NCBI GenBank assembly: GCA_000333855.2
Contig: CM007349.1
Coordinates: forward strand, 69,213-133,212
Source: Endotrypanum monterogeii
Taxonomy: Eukaryota > Euglenozoa > Kinetoplastea > Trypanosomatida > Trypanosomatidae
Length of the DNA stretch: 64,000 nt
Direction: 5' to 3'
Shown: piece after piece, positions 1 through 11,344 of the stretch
Position numbering within the stretch: the first letter of the stretch is position 1
How the letters are laid out: each line of letters opens with the position of its first letter
Position numbers and translations under genes: made by a program
Notes under the pieces: generated by a model
Database searches by the model: none
What the model was told of the DNA's origin: nothing
Seen by the model: only the letters and a program-made list of their open reading frames with translations

Positions 1-2184
1 GCAGAGCTGCTCACATACGCCCAGAAGCGCAGACCAAACACACACTTTCCTTTGAAATTGGATGACATCAACACAGCAGGTCTGCTTTTGTGGAAGGCTG
101 ACTGTCGCGTCTCTTGTGACACGGTAGGGGAAGACGAGACACAGTTATTACCTCCCCTGGAGCAGTTTAGTGCCGTTCTTCAAGACACTGTGTACGCCTA
201 CGCGCGCCCCGATACAGAGCCCAAGACAGTCAAATTCCGCAACGTTGAGGACGCTGACAACATGTTGCGCATATTACTTTCTGTTTTTGACATTTACGAC
301 GATAACGGCTACTTGGCACACGCCGATAACACCACCCGCGCCTCGCTGCTACGCCTCATCAATTTTATTTTGAAAGTGGTCCCTGATGAAGACCCGTCGC
401 TTTTTGTGGATGTCACTGTGCGCGCACTCAAGTCACTCACGGCTCGTATGCCAGAGGAGGCCACAAAGACAATCACGTCCGCGCTCGATTCTCTCTTCCG
501 CAGCCTGAGGCTGCCTCAGCGGCACGCGTTGGGCTTCGATGACGTCGAAGCGATTGGCCGCAAGAGTCGCGAGCGGCAGCAGGAACTGGTAAGGCGCAAG
601 GTGCTGTGGCGCGCGGGCGAGCTGGCTGAGGAGTCTTACATAGAGCTCAAGGAGGAGATGGACAGGGATGAGAAGTTTCTGCTGAGGATGCAGCTTATTG
701 TTCTCGCGTTCCTCTCGCATTCACAGCGCGGTGATGCTATACCGATGTTCTGCTACCACATCATCCAGATGGGCCGGCACCTTGACAACGATAAGGTGCG
801 TGTGGCGGCAACCCAGTCGTTGTGTTTGCAGTGCCTTATCAACCCCGAAAGTGTCCACACATTCATGCCGCTGATCCTTGCCGACTCCAAAGAAAACGCG
901 ACCGCCCTCCCCACTGGCGCTGGAGTGGCTGAAATGAGTCTTCCCGTCGCGGCAGTTGGCGTTATATTTGATCTCATCACAGAATACGGACTGCGCTTCT
1001 TTGACGTCGCGAGGAGGCCCCCGAACGATGCGAGGGCAGTGTATAACACGGAGAACGAGGTTGAGGCCCGTCTGCATCACGAGCAGGAGTTGGCAGAGGA
1101 GGACGTGCACAAGGTGGGCAGCAAAAGTCTTTTGACAACGCTGCAGACTTACCTGCAACCGGGAAGTGAGGCCAAGCACACCATCACAGCCTCCGGCTTC
1201 TGCAAGCTACTGAGTTGCAACCGCCTTCCTGCAGAGGTGGTACCAAACGTTGTAGCTGTGCTTCTCATTCATTACACTGGTGCTATGTCCTCGAGAAAAG
1301 AAAGCTCCGTCGCTGCATACATGTTGACATACTTGGGTAGTTTTTTTCGAAGCTATGCTGCAAGTCATCCGAAGCGGCAGTCGCAGCTTTGCGAAGGCGG
1401 CGTCACCGCTTTTCGCGTGGTGCTTGAGCGCAATGTCGTTATGGCATCAAAGCTTATCGAGTTTGTTGCGCGCCTTACCGACGCCTACACTCTGACCGCT
1501 ATTCGCGACATCGACCCACAAGCGGCGAAACGTGCAACAAGAGACATAGCAGACGAGGCAACAGGTGTCGCAGGGGAAGAAGAGGAGGCACAGCGCAAGA
1601 GCAATCGCATGAACGCGACGCGCTCTTCGATGCAAGCGGGTCGCCTTCTGCGCGAACTGAGTCGCTACTCTCTTCATGAGCGTCTGTCGCAGGAGCTATT
1701 GCTCGAGTTAGCAAGCAACGACCTCGTTGAGAGCCGCATGGCTTGCATGGATGCTCTGGAGAAATGTATGTATTTCTACAGCCGAGACCCGCAGCCCTTT
1801 CTACTCCACTGTGTTACCATGGCAATGCAGGCGACGCGGCAGACGGTTCCTGCGCTGTACGACCGCCTAGAGGCCTGGCAAATGCAGCTACGTCAGCGAT
1901 GTGCGTCAGCTGGCTCCGCGCCAAACTCCTGCAGTACCACCTCTGATGCAGAAAATCTGATCTGTTTTGAGCAGCGATGGTCTGAGGCAGTGAGGGCACG
2001 CTCCGAGAAACAGGATGCGCTCCTAGAGGCTGGGTTTGGTGGATTCGCGTCCATACCACCGAAACTCAGCGTCGCCTCGCCAGCAGTGACAAAATCCGAG
2101 GCTGCGGAGCTGAAGCGGGAGCGCGACTCGGACGTGTTCGACGTGGAGTCCATCCTTGGTTCTCGCAGGCGGACGAGATATTGA
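1..2184 (+). CDS. condensin complex subunit 3 (CAP-G)-like, 5' partial
   Basis: The reading frame is open from base 1 with no ATG near the edge, so this is the C-terminal 727 residues of a longer protein. The part seen is an all-helical HEAT-type protein. Two stretches fit the Cnd3/CAP-G family: the charged segment DEKFLLRMQLIVLAFLSHS and, soon after, HLDNDKVRVAATQSLCLQCL, followed by a long helical tail. CAP-G is the HEAT subunit of condensin, which compacts chromosomes in mitosis together with SMC2/SMC4. The tail ends in a basic stretch (SRRRTRY). Next gene starts 1.3 kb downstream on the same strand. The family call is by residue pattern only; another HEAT protein of chromatin is the main alternative. 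Confidence 0.8.
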   Translation, partial: AELLTYAQKRRPNTHFPLKLDDINTAGLLLWKADCRVSCDTVGEDETQLLPPLEQFSAVLQDTVYAYARPDTEPKTVKFRNVEDADNMLRILLSVFDIYDDNGYLAHADNTTRASLLRLINFILKVVPDEDPSLFVDVTVRALKSLTARMPEEATKTITSALDSLFRSLRLPQRHALGFDDVEAIGRKSRERQQELVRRKVLWRAGELAEESYIELKEEMDRDEKFLLRMQLIVLAFLSHSQRGDAIPMFCYHIIQMGRHLDNDKVRVAATQSLCLQCLINPESVHTFMPLILADSKENATALPTGAGVAEMSLPVAAVGVIFDLITEYGLRFFDVARRPPNDARAVYNTENEVEARLHHEQELAEEDVHKVGSKSLLTTLQTYLQPGSEAKHTITASGFCKLLSCNRLPAEVVPNVVAVLLIHYTGAMSSRKESSVAAYMLTYLGSFFRSYAASHPKRQSQLCEGGVTAFRVVLERNVVMASKLIEFVARLTDAYTLTAIRDIDPQAAKRATRDIADEATGVAGEEEEAQRKSNRMNATRSSMQAGRLLRELSRYSLHERLSQELLLELASNDLVESRMACMDALEKCMYFYSRDPQPFLLHCVTMAMQATRQTVPALYDRLEAWQMQLRQRCASAGSAPNSCSTTSDAENLICFEQRWSEAVRARSEKQDALLEAGFGGFASIPPKLSVASPAVTKSEAAELKRERDSDVFDVESILGSRRRTRY

Positions 2185-3242
2185 TATGTACGCACAAGCA
2201 CATTTTGCTGGTCTATTTCCTTCAGCGTCTTGCTGGGCTATCAAGAATCACGCTTGTGTCGTCGATCTCTATTCACTGCCGCAGTCTGAACACTAAGGGG
2301 GTTGCGTCAGCAGGGCAAGCACGCATCATGACTTGCCTCTCAGAGATGCCTCACGGGCCACGTGAAAAAAAAAAAGGTGACTTATGTGTGAGATTGCTGA
2401 AGAGACGCATTGTAGTCATGCTACAATGAAAGCCGCAATAAAACAAAAGATAAAGGGGAACGCAGATGATGAAGAGGTAGGGAAAGGGAGGAAGGGGATG
2501 TGCGCGTGTTTTTCTTCCCGTTGACGTGTGTGCTTCCTTACCTTTCATTGTTACTCTGCATCGGCTCCCATGTGACGCTCTGCTCTGTGTTTTTACCTAC
2601 CCAATGAACAATCCTTCCCTGCCGCTGCTCATTCCCTGTTGCACTTCAGAGATCGAGTTTGATTTGAATCCCCCCCCCCTATAAAATATTCACTGCAAGG
2701 AGTGAAGAGTCTACTCGCGCTTTATCTGCGCTTTGCTTGCCAGTGCAATTTTTAGAGATCTGACCACGATTGCAAATCACAACACTTGAGAGACTCGTTA
2801 GTGATGAGGGAGCATCCCTGTGGGGACTGAGACAAGTGGCTGCGCTCAAGAAACACCCCTAACCCGTCAGGAGGCGGCCGCGGTGGATGCGCGCACCATT
2901 GGGCGGAATATATATATAAATATATAAGTATATATCCGCCCTCCATTTCTCACGGACAGCATAGAAGTGCGCATGTGGCGATTTGCTGTCTCGGCGGTGG
3001 TTACTGCAGTCGTATATGCTTCCAATGTTGGTGGTTGCTTCTCTTCTAATCGCTTCTGCTTGAATCCTCTTCCACTTGCCTATTGCGCTTCTTTCCCTGC
3101 GCTCCTCGTGTTATCGCTGCCCTGCTCGACAGGCCCGTGAAGCTCTTCAGTGCTCACAGTGAGCCTATGGGGACTTGTTGAAAGAATAGCAGGTGAAAGG
3201 TGCAAGAGTGCCCGGGCTCTCTGATTCAATACAAGCACATAG

Positions 3243-3243
<1 letters not shown>

Positions 3244-3306
<63 letters not shown>
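3244..3306. repeat. compound (CA)n(TA)n microsatellite
   Basis: About 30 bp of CA repeats run directly into about 32 bp of TA repeats, 200 bp upstream of the RTEL1-like start codon. CA tracts that pass into TA tracts recur in this window. Confidence 0.97.
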
Positions 3307-3308
<2 letters not shown>

Positions 3309-3441
3309 TTTTCCTCACCGTTTTGCCGCGCCATCCGCAAGTACACGATCTCCCTTCTACAACGTCCCATCAGTGCAATTTCGTGGGCAAGGATCAAGGT
3401 CTTTTTTATTTGTGTACGCTGCACTTGACACTTACGTGCGC

Positions 3442-3443
3442 AG
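3442..3443 (+). promoter_or_regulatory. candidate trans-splice acceptor AG for the RTEL1-like gene
   Basis: AG lies 69 bases before the chosen ATG (3513) behind a T-rich run near 3401-3411. A stronger polypyrimidine run (about 3455-3490) follows it, but the next AG after that run is inside the coding region. Assignment is inference. Confidence 0.4.
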
Positions 3444-3512
3444 TACGGTTTGTCGTCTCCAACCCTTTTTCTTCCCCCCTCTCCTCTTTGCTACTTCCCG
3501 CGTGCCGTGGCA

Positions 3513-6374
3513 ATGGTGGCCGAAGTAGATGTGAGCGGCATTATCGTGTCGTTTCCCTTCGATCCATATCCAGCACAAGTGGAATTCATGCGAAACGTGG
3601 TGGAATGCCTCCAAAACGGATTCAACGGGTTGCTGGAGTCTCCCACGGGCACTGGCAAGACGCTCTGTCTGTTATGCAGCACTCTGGGGTGGCTTGCAGC
3701 CACTTCGCCAGGCCCTGTCCTTCGGCATACGAGCGGTCGAGCGCAACAAGCACGAGGCACACAGACCCATAAAGTGGTATATTGCAGTCGAACGCACGCT
3801 CAGTTGACGCAAGTAGTGCGCGAGCTAAAACGGACTTCTTACGCGCAGCGCTTTACGATGGCTGTTCTGGGCTCGCGCGATCACATGTGCCTGAACAACG
3901 AGGTGACCCGGCTCCCGTCGTCGCAGGCACAGAATGCCATGTGCACCACACTGCGCTCGGAGCGCAACTGCCGCTTTTTCCGGGGTTTACAAGCGGCTCC
4001 CTCTGGCGCAAGTCTTTTATCATCTGAGTGCAAGGCGCATGACATGGAGGATTTGGTCCGAGAGGGGAAGCAGATGGGATTTTGCCCGTACTTCCATGAG
4101 CGTGATGCGGCGAAGGACGCAGACATTGTGTTCATGCCATACAATTATGTACTGGACCCTTCCTTACACAAGCAGCTACCCTTTGAACTGGAAGGATGCA
4201 TTCTTATTGTTGACGAAGCTCACAACCTGCCCTCCGTGCTCAGCGCCTCGGGGTGTAGGACGTTGTCGCCACTCGATGTGACAACCGCTATCCACGACTG
4301 TTCTCGGGCCATCGCAATGCACCGCCTCACGGCTAAAGGAGCAGAATTGGACGAGAATGTGGCGGAGGAGGGAGAACAGGAGCTTGCTTCTCTTAAGATA
4401 CTTCTGAGTCGGTTAGAGACGTGTCTGTACGCTGAGCCCATCGTTGAGGAGAGTGTGGCATCTGCACCGTCGCAGTGCGATGTTGTACGGGACGGCCCCT
4501 ACATGTTTACCTTTCTTCAAAAGGCTCTTATCACTCGCGAGGTGTTTGGGGCGCAGTCCCATGGCGCCACTTCCGCATCGGGGCTGACCGGGGTCATGGG
4601 GAAGTGTGTCACGCTTCTAGCAGATAGCGAGCGGCCCGCTACAAGCATGGTGCGCATGCAGGAGTTTCTCACCGCGATCTTTGAGCTTGATTCTACCGAT
4701 TTGGATTCCACCAGGTTTGTGCTTCAGCAGCAGTTTGTCGCCGCCAAGCCAGTCCGCACGCTCGGCTTCTGGGAACTGGATAATACACGCCTGATGCGGC
4801 AGGTCGTGTTGCCGCTGCATTCTGTACTCTTAACGAGTGGGACGCTGTCCCCTCTTGACCAGTTCGCAGCGGAGATCGGCATCGCGTTTCAAGTACGACT
4901 GCAGGGGAGTCACGTAATCCATCCCGATCAGGTGCTGGGTGGTATTCTCTGTCGTGGCCCGAGTGGCGAGCGGCTGAATGGCGGCTTTTCATTTCGCAGC
5001 AGCGTGGACTACCGCGTGGGGCTAGGCATGAGCCTCGTAAACATCGCCCGTAACACACCAGGTGGCACTCTCGTTTTTTTCCCTAGCTATGCCGCGATGC
5101 ATTCCGTGGTAGAGCTGTGGCGGGCCGGGAGCGGGCGGGCAGGTGATACCAAAACGATGTGGGGCCTCTTGTCGGAACTGAAGCCTATTTTTGTCGAGCC
5201 AAACAATTCCGGCGACCTCCCAGCCATTGTGCAGGGATTCCAAAAAGAGGTGGATACGTTTCCCCAGCGCGGTGCGATACTTCTGGCAGTATGTCGAGGT
5301 AAGGTTAGCGAGGGCATCGACTTCGCTGATCACCACGGCCGCTGCGTTCTTGTGACGGGAATTCCGTACGCCAACCACACTGATCTCTTCGTCCGTCTTA
5401 AACGTGAGTACATTACATCGGTCGCGCCACAGCGACCGCTGGTGAATGGAAGGCCTTTCACGGGCGACGACTGGTATCGAAGCGAGGCCATGCGGGCCGT
5501 TAACCAGTGCGTCGGCCGTGTCATACGCCACAAAGGCGACTACGGCGTGGTGTTGCTCGCCGATGAGCGTTTCGAGGGACTGCTGGGTAACGTATCGGAA
5601 TGGGTGCGGCGGCGCACGCATGTTTTCTCAGACTTTCGAGGTGCCTACGCTGCCGTCGCGCAGTTTTTCGGCAGTCGGCGTCAACGCGCGACTGAGACGA
5701 CTGCCATCCCATATGTGGTGGTTTCCGACGACACTACTGCCTCAACGGAGTTGCCGTCTTCTGCTGCGCTCGCCAAGCGGTATGCAGATTCCCAGGCGTT
5801 TAAGCACGAGCAGGAAGTGCGAGAGGTGCGTCGGCGTCGTTTCGAGGAGCTACATGTTGCGAAAACCACCGATTACGACGACAAGATGGTGTCCCCGATG
5901 TTGAGCTCTGAGCCTGGGGGAGCTCGCGTTTTTTCGATCACATGCGGCGCAGGCGGTTCCCTTTCGAGGCCGCGACTGATAGGCTCAGAGGCAAAGGCCG
6001 CGGTGGTCTCAACGAAGCAACAAGGTACCACCGGCGTGGTCGATAACGTGCTGATGAGGCCGCCAGACACATTTCCCAAGATCGGGTCGACGTCGAGAGA
6101 GTTCTGCGAATTTCTCAAGGAACGTGTGCCAGTGGAGGTGTACCATCGCTTTAAAATAGTCTTGGCGCAGCTGGCAGCGCTCCGTCCGCTTCTGCGAACT
6201 TCGCCGTCTGCAGCAGCGGATGGACTTACACGGCTTCTGGAGACACTGAAGTCTGTTTTCTTTGCCACAGATGTCGCCTACCACCGCGGTCTTTTCACCG
6301 AGTTCGGTCGCCACATACCCGAGGAATTCCGTTCATTGTACGCCGACCTCATCAAATCTAATGGTCTGACGTGA
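3513..6374 (+). CDS. RTEL1-like Fe-S DNA helicase (XPD/FANCJ family)
   Basis: Protein of 953 residues from the first ATG; the frame is open further upstream but only from non-ATG codons. Superfamily 2 helicase of the XPD/RTEL1 group. Visible motifs: the N-terminal FPFDPYPAQ Q-like motif, Walker A SPTGTGKT (about 43-50), the Fe-S cluster region with spaced cysteines (CLNNEV, MCTT, NCRFF, GFCPYF), the DEAH box VDEAHNLPS, SGTLSPLDQF, the GKVSEGIDFAD motif and the arginine-finger motif QCVGRVIRHKGD. A helical C-terminal segment (SREFCEFLK to the end) resembles the harmonin-like domain of RTEL1. RTEL1 dismantles D-loops and G-quadruplexes and protects telomeres. The combination of full-length Fe-S helicase core plus this tail favours RTEL1 over XPD or FANCJ/CHL1. 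Confidence 0.88.
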   Translation: MVAEVDVSGIIVSFPFDPYPAQVEFMRNVVECLQNGFNGLLESPTGTGKTLCLLCSTLGWLAATSPGPVLRHTSGRAQQARGTQTHKVVYCSRTHAQLTQVVRELKRTSYAQRFTMAVLGSRDHMCLNNEVTRLPSSQAQNAMCTTLRSERNCRFFRGLQAAPSGASLLSSECKAHDMEDLVREGKQMGFCPYFHERDAAKDADIVFMPYNYVLDPSLHKQLPFELEGCILIVDEAHNLPSVLSASGCRTLSPLDVTTAIHDCSRAIAMHRLTAKGAELDENVAEEGEQELASLKILLSRLETCLYAEPIVEESVASAPSQCDVVRDGPYMFTFLQKALITREVFGAQSHGATSASGLTGVMGKCVTLLADSERPATSMVRMQEFLTAIFELDSTDLDSTRFVLQQQFVAAKPVRTLGFWELDNTRLMRQVVLPLHSVLLTSGTLSPLDQFAAEIGIAFQVRLQGSHVIHPDQVLGGILCRGPSGERLNGGFSFRSSVDYRVGLGMSLVNIARNTPGGTLVFFPSYAAMHSVVELWRAGSGRAGDTKTMWGLLSELKPIFVEPNNSGDLPAIVQGFQKEVDTFPQRGAILLAVCRGKVSEGIDFADHHGRCVLVTGIPYANHTDLFVRLKREYITSVAPQRPLVNGRPFTGDDWYRSEAMRAVNQCVGRVIRHKGDYGVVLLADERFEGLLGNVSEWVRRRTHVFSDFRGAYAAVAQFFGSRRQRATETTAIPYVVVSDDTTASTELPSSAALAKRYADSQAFKHEQEVREVRRRRFEELHVAKTTDYDDKMVSPMLSSEPGGARVFSITCGAGGSLSRPRLIGSEAKAAVVSTKQQGTTGVVDNVLMRPPDTFPKIGSTSREFCEFLKERVPVEVYHRFKIVLAQLAALRPLLRTSPSAAADGLTRLLETLKSVFFATDVAYHRGLFTEFGRHIPEEFRSLYADLIKSNGLT

Positions 6375-7624
6375 GGATGCGCAGAGCGGGTCGATCCGCC
6401 TCCTCGCTGTTGCTCTCCGCGTTTGTGCGTAAATGTCCGTGCTTATACGCATTTACACGTTTCTGAGGGTGCCACGCTTATCGCGCAGGGCGGGGGGGGG
6501 GTGCGTTCCTTCTGACTTCATTCATTACTTCCCTGGCGCACTCACTTAGCATCCGAACATGTACAGGACGTGTTCGCAGTTCTTCTCATTTTTTCTTTAG
6601 TCACAGGAGCCTGAGCATTCGCAGTTCTGCAGTGGCAGGATACGCTACAGAGGCTCAGCTTCCATACACCGCCACTCATGGCTGACCACCTTCGATCTCT
6701 CTCGGAAGCCGAAGGATGTTTCACAACACCCCACGCGCTGTTTCTTCCCATCTGCCGGGCACTCTCGCTTTGATATTCTCTTCTCCCCGCTCATCTCCCC
6801 GTTCATCTCCTCCTCCTCTTTCCACCGTCCTACTCGTCTTACAATCGCATTTCTGTCACTCTCCACCCCACCCCGTCATCGCTCTCCTTGTTAGGAATTA
6901 AGTGGTGCTGCTTTGCAGACCCCGTATTCAGCAGTTGGAGCACAGCTACCTCATTCTTCTGCTTGCCTCATTCAATCGCGACCACATTGTCTGGGGAGGG
7001 TGTGAGAGGCCACCGTTGCAGGGTGCCGCGCCTCTTTAGGGGTGGTTGTCTCGAGGACTTCTCTTTCTCCTCTGCTTTTCGAAACATCAAGTCTCACTTC
7101 ATCACAGGCAGCTGACGACCGAGAAATTAGGTCTTCTTTGACTGAAAATTTTTTTATTATTTATATCATCAACATCATTGCTGGCATGAGTTCTTCGTGC
7201 ACTCATAGCAGTACATCGAGCGTTTGATGCCTGCTAACTTCGGCGTTTCCTCACTCTGCCTTTTTGTGCTTTCCCCTCCCCCCTCAGTGTTTCTGCAGTG
7301 TATCGGCGACTCCCAGTGAGCGCATCGGCTGTTTAGCGCACGGGCACACTGAAAAAGTAACCGTGGTCTGCTGCTTTTTTAAAATTTCATTTTGACTTGT
7401 TCCTCCTAAAATTGTTGCTCTTTTTTTTTTTCTTGAGGGAGAGGGAGGACAGGGGTCGGTACCCCTGGGGTCATCAGCTTTCACCCTTCACTTCCGCAAT
7501 TGACTTTTCTGCATTCCCAGATACATCATTTTGCCTACTGTGCGAGTAGGCTTGCGCTTCTAACTTCCTCCTTCCCCAACGTAGGTACACTATCGCACCA
7601 AAATATTCCAGAGTTTCTACACAA
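6375..7624. other. intergenic region, no gene seen
   Basis: 1.25 kb with pyrimidine-rich patches (6780-6870, 7260-7290, 7540-7580). No open frame with family resemblance. A polypyrimidine-AG acceptor lies at its 3' end. Confidence 0.75.
7583..7584 (+). promoter_or_regulatory. candidate trans-splice acceptor AG for the NEK kinase
   Basis: AG directly follows a polypyrimidine tract (about 7558-7578), 41 bases before the start codon. This is the classic kinetoplastid layout. Confidence 0.6.
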
Positions 7625-9250
7625 ATGCCGAAGGAGACCTCAGCGGCAGAGCAGCGCATGCGAGACTACAAAGTCTTCGAGCATCTCGGCTCTGGGGCTA
7701 CGAGCGACGTCTACCGTGTGGTGAACAAGACGAACAATCGCACCTATGTGCTCAAAAAAATGTCACTTGCCAATATGAGTGATGAGGAGCAGCTGCGGGC
7801 TAAGCAGGAAATCGTGGTGATGGACAACGTAGACCACCCGAACATTGTCAAGTTTCGGGAAAGCTTTATAGATCAAGTTGACAACTCTGTCGACATCGTT
7901 ATGGAGTACTGCGAGTTCGGTACACTTGAGGACCTTATTGAGCGCCAACGCTACGAGGGGCGCCCCTTTCCAACCGACGTGCTCCTGGAGTGGATGGCTG
8001 AGCTGCTATGCGGGCTGGCCCACATCCATTCTACTGGGATTCTTCATCGAGATATCAAAACGAGCAACATATTCGTAACGTCCAAAAATCATTTGAAGCT
8101 CGGGGACTTTGGCGTCTGCACGATCCTGTCGAACCCAAACGCCAAAGTGAAAAGCATGATCGGTACTCCTCTCTACTTCGCGCCAGAGGTGTGTAATAAT
8201 GACGCCCACGATGAGAGAAGCGACGTGTGGAGTCTTGGCGTTGTCTTCTATGAGATGTGTACTCTGCGTCGTCCTTTTGAGGCGGACAACCTATTCACAC
8301 TTCTTCAGCTCATCCTTGAATCTGATATCGAACCCTTCAGGAACGGCGTGGAAAGCTCACTAGAGGGACTCGTGCGGCAGATGCTAGACCGGGATCCGAG
8401 TCGCCGTCCCACAGCACAGGAGCTGATCGATGTGCATCTCGAGGTCCCTCTTAGCCACCCATCGCATCCATATCAAAAGCCGTCCAGCGGCCGTCTTCTT
8501 CAGCAATTCAGCGGCCCAGAACTGCAGTACACGAAGAAGTGGCCCCCACCAGAAGGCACTGCCACCGTCCCGCAGGAAGGCGTCAAGGGGCGTGCAATAG
8601 GCGAGTGGATATACGGCGGTATGGCGCTGGACGTCTTTGTAGAGCTGCAGCGCACGTTGCATCAAATACCCTCCTCGATCAAAGCGACGGACCACTCTGT
8701 CTCTTCACAGCCCGCGAGTGGAACGACACAAAACGTGCCACTGGCTGCGGTAAAGCCGAGGCAGGCCAGAGCAGTCAAGAAAACGTCGAGCTTTAAGAGT
8801 GCAGCGTCCTCCCCTACTTCAGCCAAGGCAAATGTTCGAGCGAAGGCCACACGGCGCCCCACCACACAGAGGGATGAAGAGGATTCAAATACTTCCATCT
8901 GCAGCTTCACAATGCGGGATCTGCAGCTCGACGTGCAGCGACTTCACTCAGCCATGTTCGGAGAAAACACGCTCAGCATGGATGATGTGCCTATCGTGAT
9001 TGAGCTGCAGGGGGGTCCTGTTCTCGAGGCGTGGGGTGCGCGCAGTGGAAACCGCAGCGGAACCGAGTCGCACAACAGCACAAGCATTCCCACTGCGATA
9101 GAGCCCGAAGCTACCGCTTCGTTTCTTGCTGACATCACTGCCGTTATTGAGCGGCACACGGCTAAGGGCAAAAGAATTGAGCTGAATGCGTTGGAGGAGG
9201 CTGTTTCTCTTATTTCACAGTACAAGTGCCTCAACTACGGCCTACGGTGA
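7625..9250 (+). CDS. NIMA-related (NEK) serine/threonine protein kinase
   Basis: 541 residues with an N-terminal kinase domain (about 15-275) and a low-complexity tail. Motifs: glycine loop LGSGATSDVY (21-30), ATP lysine in YVLKKM (44/45), catalytic HRDIKTSN (141-148), DFG (161-163), GTPLYFAPE (180-188) and DVWSLGVVFYEMCTLRRPF. The last, with short-range LRRPF, is typical of NEK kinases, which in protists act at basal bodies, flagella and in mitosis. The tail has basic Ser/Thr/Ala-rich stretches (about 375-415). All catalytic residues are present, so it should be active. Exact subfamily cannot be set by eye. Confidence 0.93.
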   Translation: MPKETSAAEQRMRDYKVFEHLGSGATSDVYRVVNKTNNRTYVLKKMSLANMSDEEQLRAKQEIVVMDNVDHPNIVKFRESFIDQVDNSVDIVMEYCEFGTLEDLIERQRYEGRPFPTDVLLEWMAELLCGLAHIHSTGILHRDIKTSNIFVTSKNHLKLGDFGVCTILSNPNAKVKSMIGTPLYFAPEVCNNDAHDERSDVWSLGVVFYEMCTLRRPFEADNLFTLLQLILESDIEPFRNGVESSLEGLVRQMLDRDPSRRPTAQELIDVHLEVPLSHPSHPYQKPSSGRLLQQFSGPELQYTKKWPPPEGTATVPQEGVKGRAIGEWIYGGMALDVFVELQRTLHQIPSSIKATDHSVSSQPASGTTQNVPLAAVKPRQARAVKKTSSFKSAASSPTSAKANVRAKATRRPTTQRDEEDSNTSICSFTMRDLQLDVQRLHSAMFGENTLSMDDVPIVIELQGGPVLEAWGARSGNRSGTESHNSTSIPTAIEPEATASFLADITAVIERHTAKGKRIELNALEEAVSLISQYKCLNYGLR

Positions 9251-10510
9251 AAAGGCGAGAGTGTGTCGGCACCGTCTGCTCGCTGTGCTATTCGGAATAC
9301 TCACTCCCTTTTGACTAGGTGAGGAATAGCTCCATCGATGTTGCACGTATCAACAACGGCGAATGCCCCCGGGGGAGCTTCCTCTGCTACGTCGTTTCCC
9401 GCTACTCTTTGAATATTTTTGCTTCCCGTCAACGTCCAGCTGCACCCGTTTATTCCCCCCTCCCCCCTTCCCTCTCCCGGCTACTCCGTGATCTACCTGA
9501 GGATGCTCGTTTTCAAATCTATATTCCCTTTATTTGAAGCTACACATGTGATGTGTGTTGGATGCAGTCCACCCTCTCCATTTCTTTCTCTCCTCTCCTC
9601 CTTTCACGAAGGTCTAAGGCGTGCTTTTTTTTCTTCTTCTGTCCTTTATCTGACACACGAGTGCATATTTTTTCCTGTCTATGTGTCTGTGTGCGTGTGC
9701 GTGCTGAAAGAAGTCACAAATGTGGATTAGTGTAACAGACAGTCGAAGCTGATCCGGAAGAGAGGGGGAGGGCATACACGCGCATGCATACCAAAGGACT
9801 GGGGCTTGTGTATTGGTGCTCCTCCGCTTCGATGTGCATCTCTTAGTATTTGCAATCGTAACATGAGTGAACGGAAGTCCAGCTACGTTAACCCAGCATG
9901 CCTGAGGGATTGCCGAAATGGTTTGTTGGTCGTCTTCAGACACTCAAAAAGCACTCAAGTGAAGAAAGAGTATCAGGGAATGGAATCGTTCTCTAACTAC
10001 GCCCCCCCTCGATGTCTTTTCGATCCACTGGTTGTGCTTCTTTGCTGGGTTATGCATCCATGTAGATGTTTCGTGGGACCTCTTCCTCTTCGGGAGGATG
10101 GCCTGCTTTTGATCTACTGTTCCCTTCCATGCTCTCTGCTCTCACCTCCTCTCCCTCTCGATTTCTTCTCGATTTTGCATAGATGTCTTCTACATAAAAA
10201 AAAAAGTACACTGTCCCCTCGAGGGAAAAAAGGGGGCAACCACCCATTCCAGTGATATGAGTTGTTCGCCCCTATCATTATTTGTGGACTCGTTCTATCC
10301 GTTTTGTGTTTGCCTTCATCACGTCCATGATATACACACCGCTTCTGAGCTCTCCACACCTGAGCATCTTAGATGAGTCGCACTATTTTGAACGGTTTTA
10401 TCGAGGGTGTATATATATTCTAGGGGGCGGGGGAATTCACTACTACTGATGAGAGGTTTCCGACTGGTCCCCAAAAGACGATCAACTCAACAAGGAGGAG
10501 ATCGAAGGGG

Positions 10511-10533
10511 ACTACTCCAATCCTTGGAGTGGT
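10511..10533 (+). other. 10-bp hairpin
   Basis: Perfect inverted repeat apart from one G-T pair: ACTACTCCAA, loop TCC, TTGGAGTGGT. It lies in the 3.4-kb gene-free region. Confidence 0.6.
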
Positions 10534-10586
10534 TGTCGCGAACATATCAGTGAGTCGTGACGATTGCGTTACTTAGCCCCCACACG

Positions 10587-10605
10587 GTTCCTCACCCACA
10601 GGAAC
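10587..10605 (+). other. 6-bp hairpin
   Basis: GTTCCT and AGGAAC are separated by 7 bases, 53 bases after the larger hairpin. The pair may be part of one structured element. Confidence 0.45.
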
Positions 10606-11344
10606 ACGGTGAAGATCTCCCAGCAGATGTGCAGGGACGGCCCACACCGGAGAAGAGGAGGGGATGCGCCACGGTGCCCACCGTCACCTAAAAGTAGAAA
10701 AGCATTTTCTTAACTTTTACCGCAGGGGCGTACCTGCAGGTACGTTGAATCGACTCCTTTCGAACGTCTTGGCGAGGATGTCACTACCCCCAGTGAGCCC
10801 AAATCACGAGGCCGCATATGCACTGAAGCGTGTGTGTGTGTGGCGATTGACAACCATCAGACTTCATCATTAGTAATCCATTACACAGACAGTGCTGTGT
10901 AGCTTTCTTATGGGAGGAGGGGGGCTCCTGCTTGCCAGGTCGGCGGCTGCTTCTCGTCTCGTATGTCTTTGCCAAGCTAAATAGTTCGTTTATCGTTTTC
11001 ACATGCTCATCGAGTGGGGAGAGGCTTAGGGTTGCTATTAACTGCACTCTCAAATCACGGTGAGGAAAGAAATGCGGAACCGTTTCTTTTTTCCCTGTCT
11101 TTTCCTGCTAAATCTACTGGCTCTTGCAGATAAGTTTTGTTGAGGGGAAACGCCGGTGTGTTCTGTTGGGACACGCTGCTCGAAGGCGCTGTGAGAATTA
11201 TGTGCGGCGGTCGCAAGGGGATTTGCCTCCGACGTTCGTGAAAGGGCAATATTCCAAGGTCGAGAATCAATAAAGCGTCGTTTGAAGAGAGTAGGGTCCA
11301 CTATATATATCGGGAAGTGGTGACTGGCGACGAGCAAGAGCGCT

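Larger units (their letters stand above)
2185..3512. other. intergenic region, no gene seen
   Basis: 1.3 kb of UTR-like sequence. It contains homopolymer runs, a short TA-rich palindromic patch near 2910-2935 and the compound CA/TA microsatellite at 3244-3306. Open frames here translate the microsatellites and lack family resemblance. Confidence 0.75.

Noticed and set aside
2181..2429. 82-codon frame after the condensin gene
   Set aside because: It overlaps the stop of the gene and reads UTR sequence; no gene-like codon use.
10443..10490. CTGATGAG motif suggestive of a hammerhead ribozyme core
   Set aside because: No GAAA core half with suitable helices could be found at the right distance.
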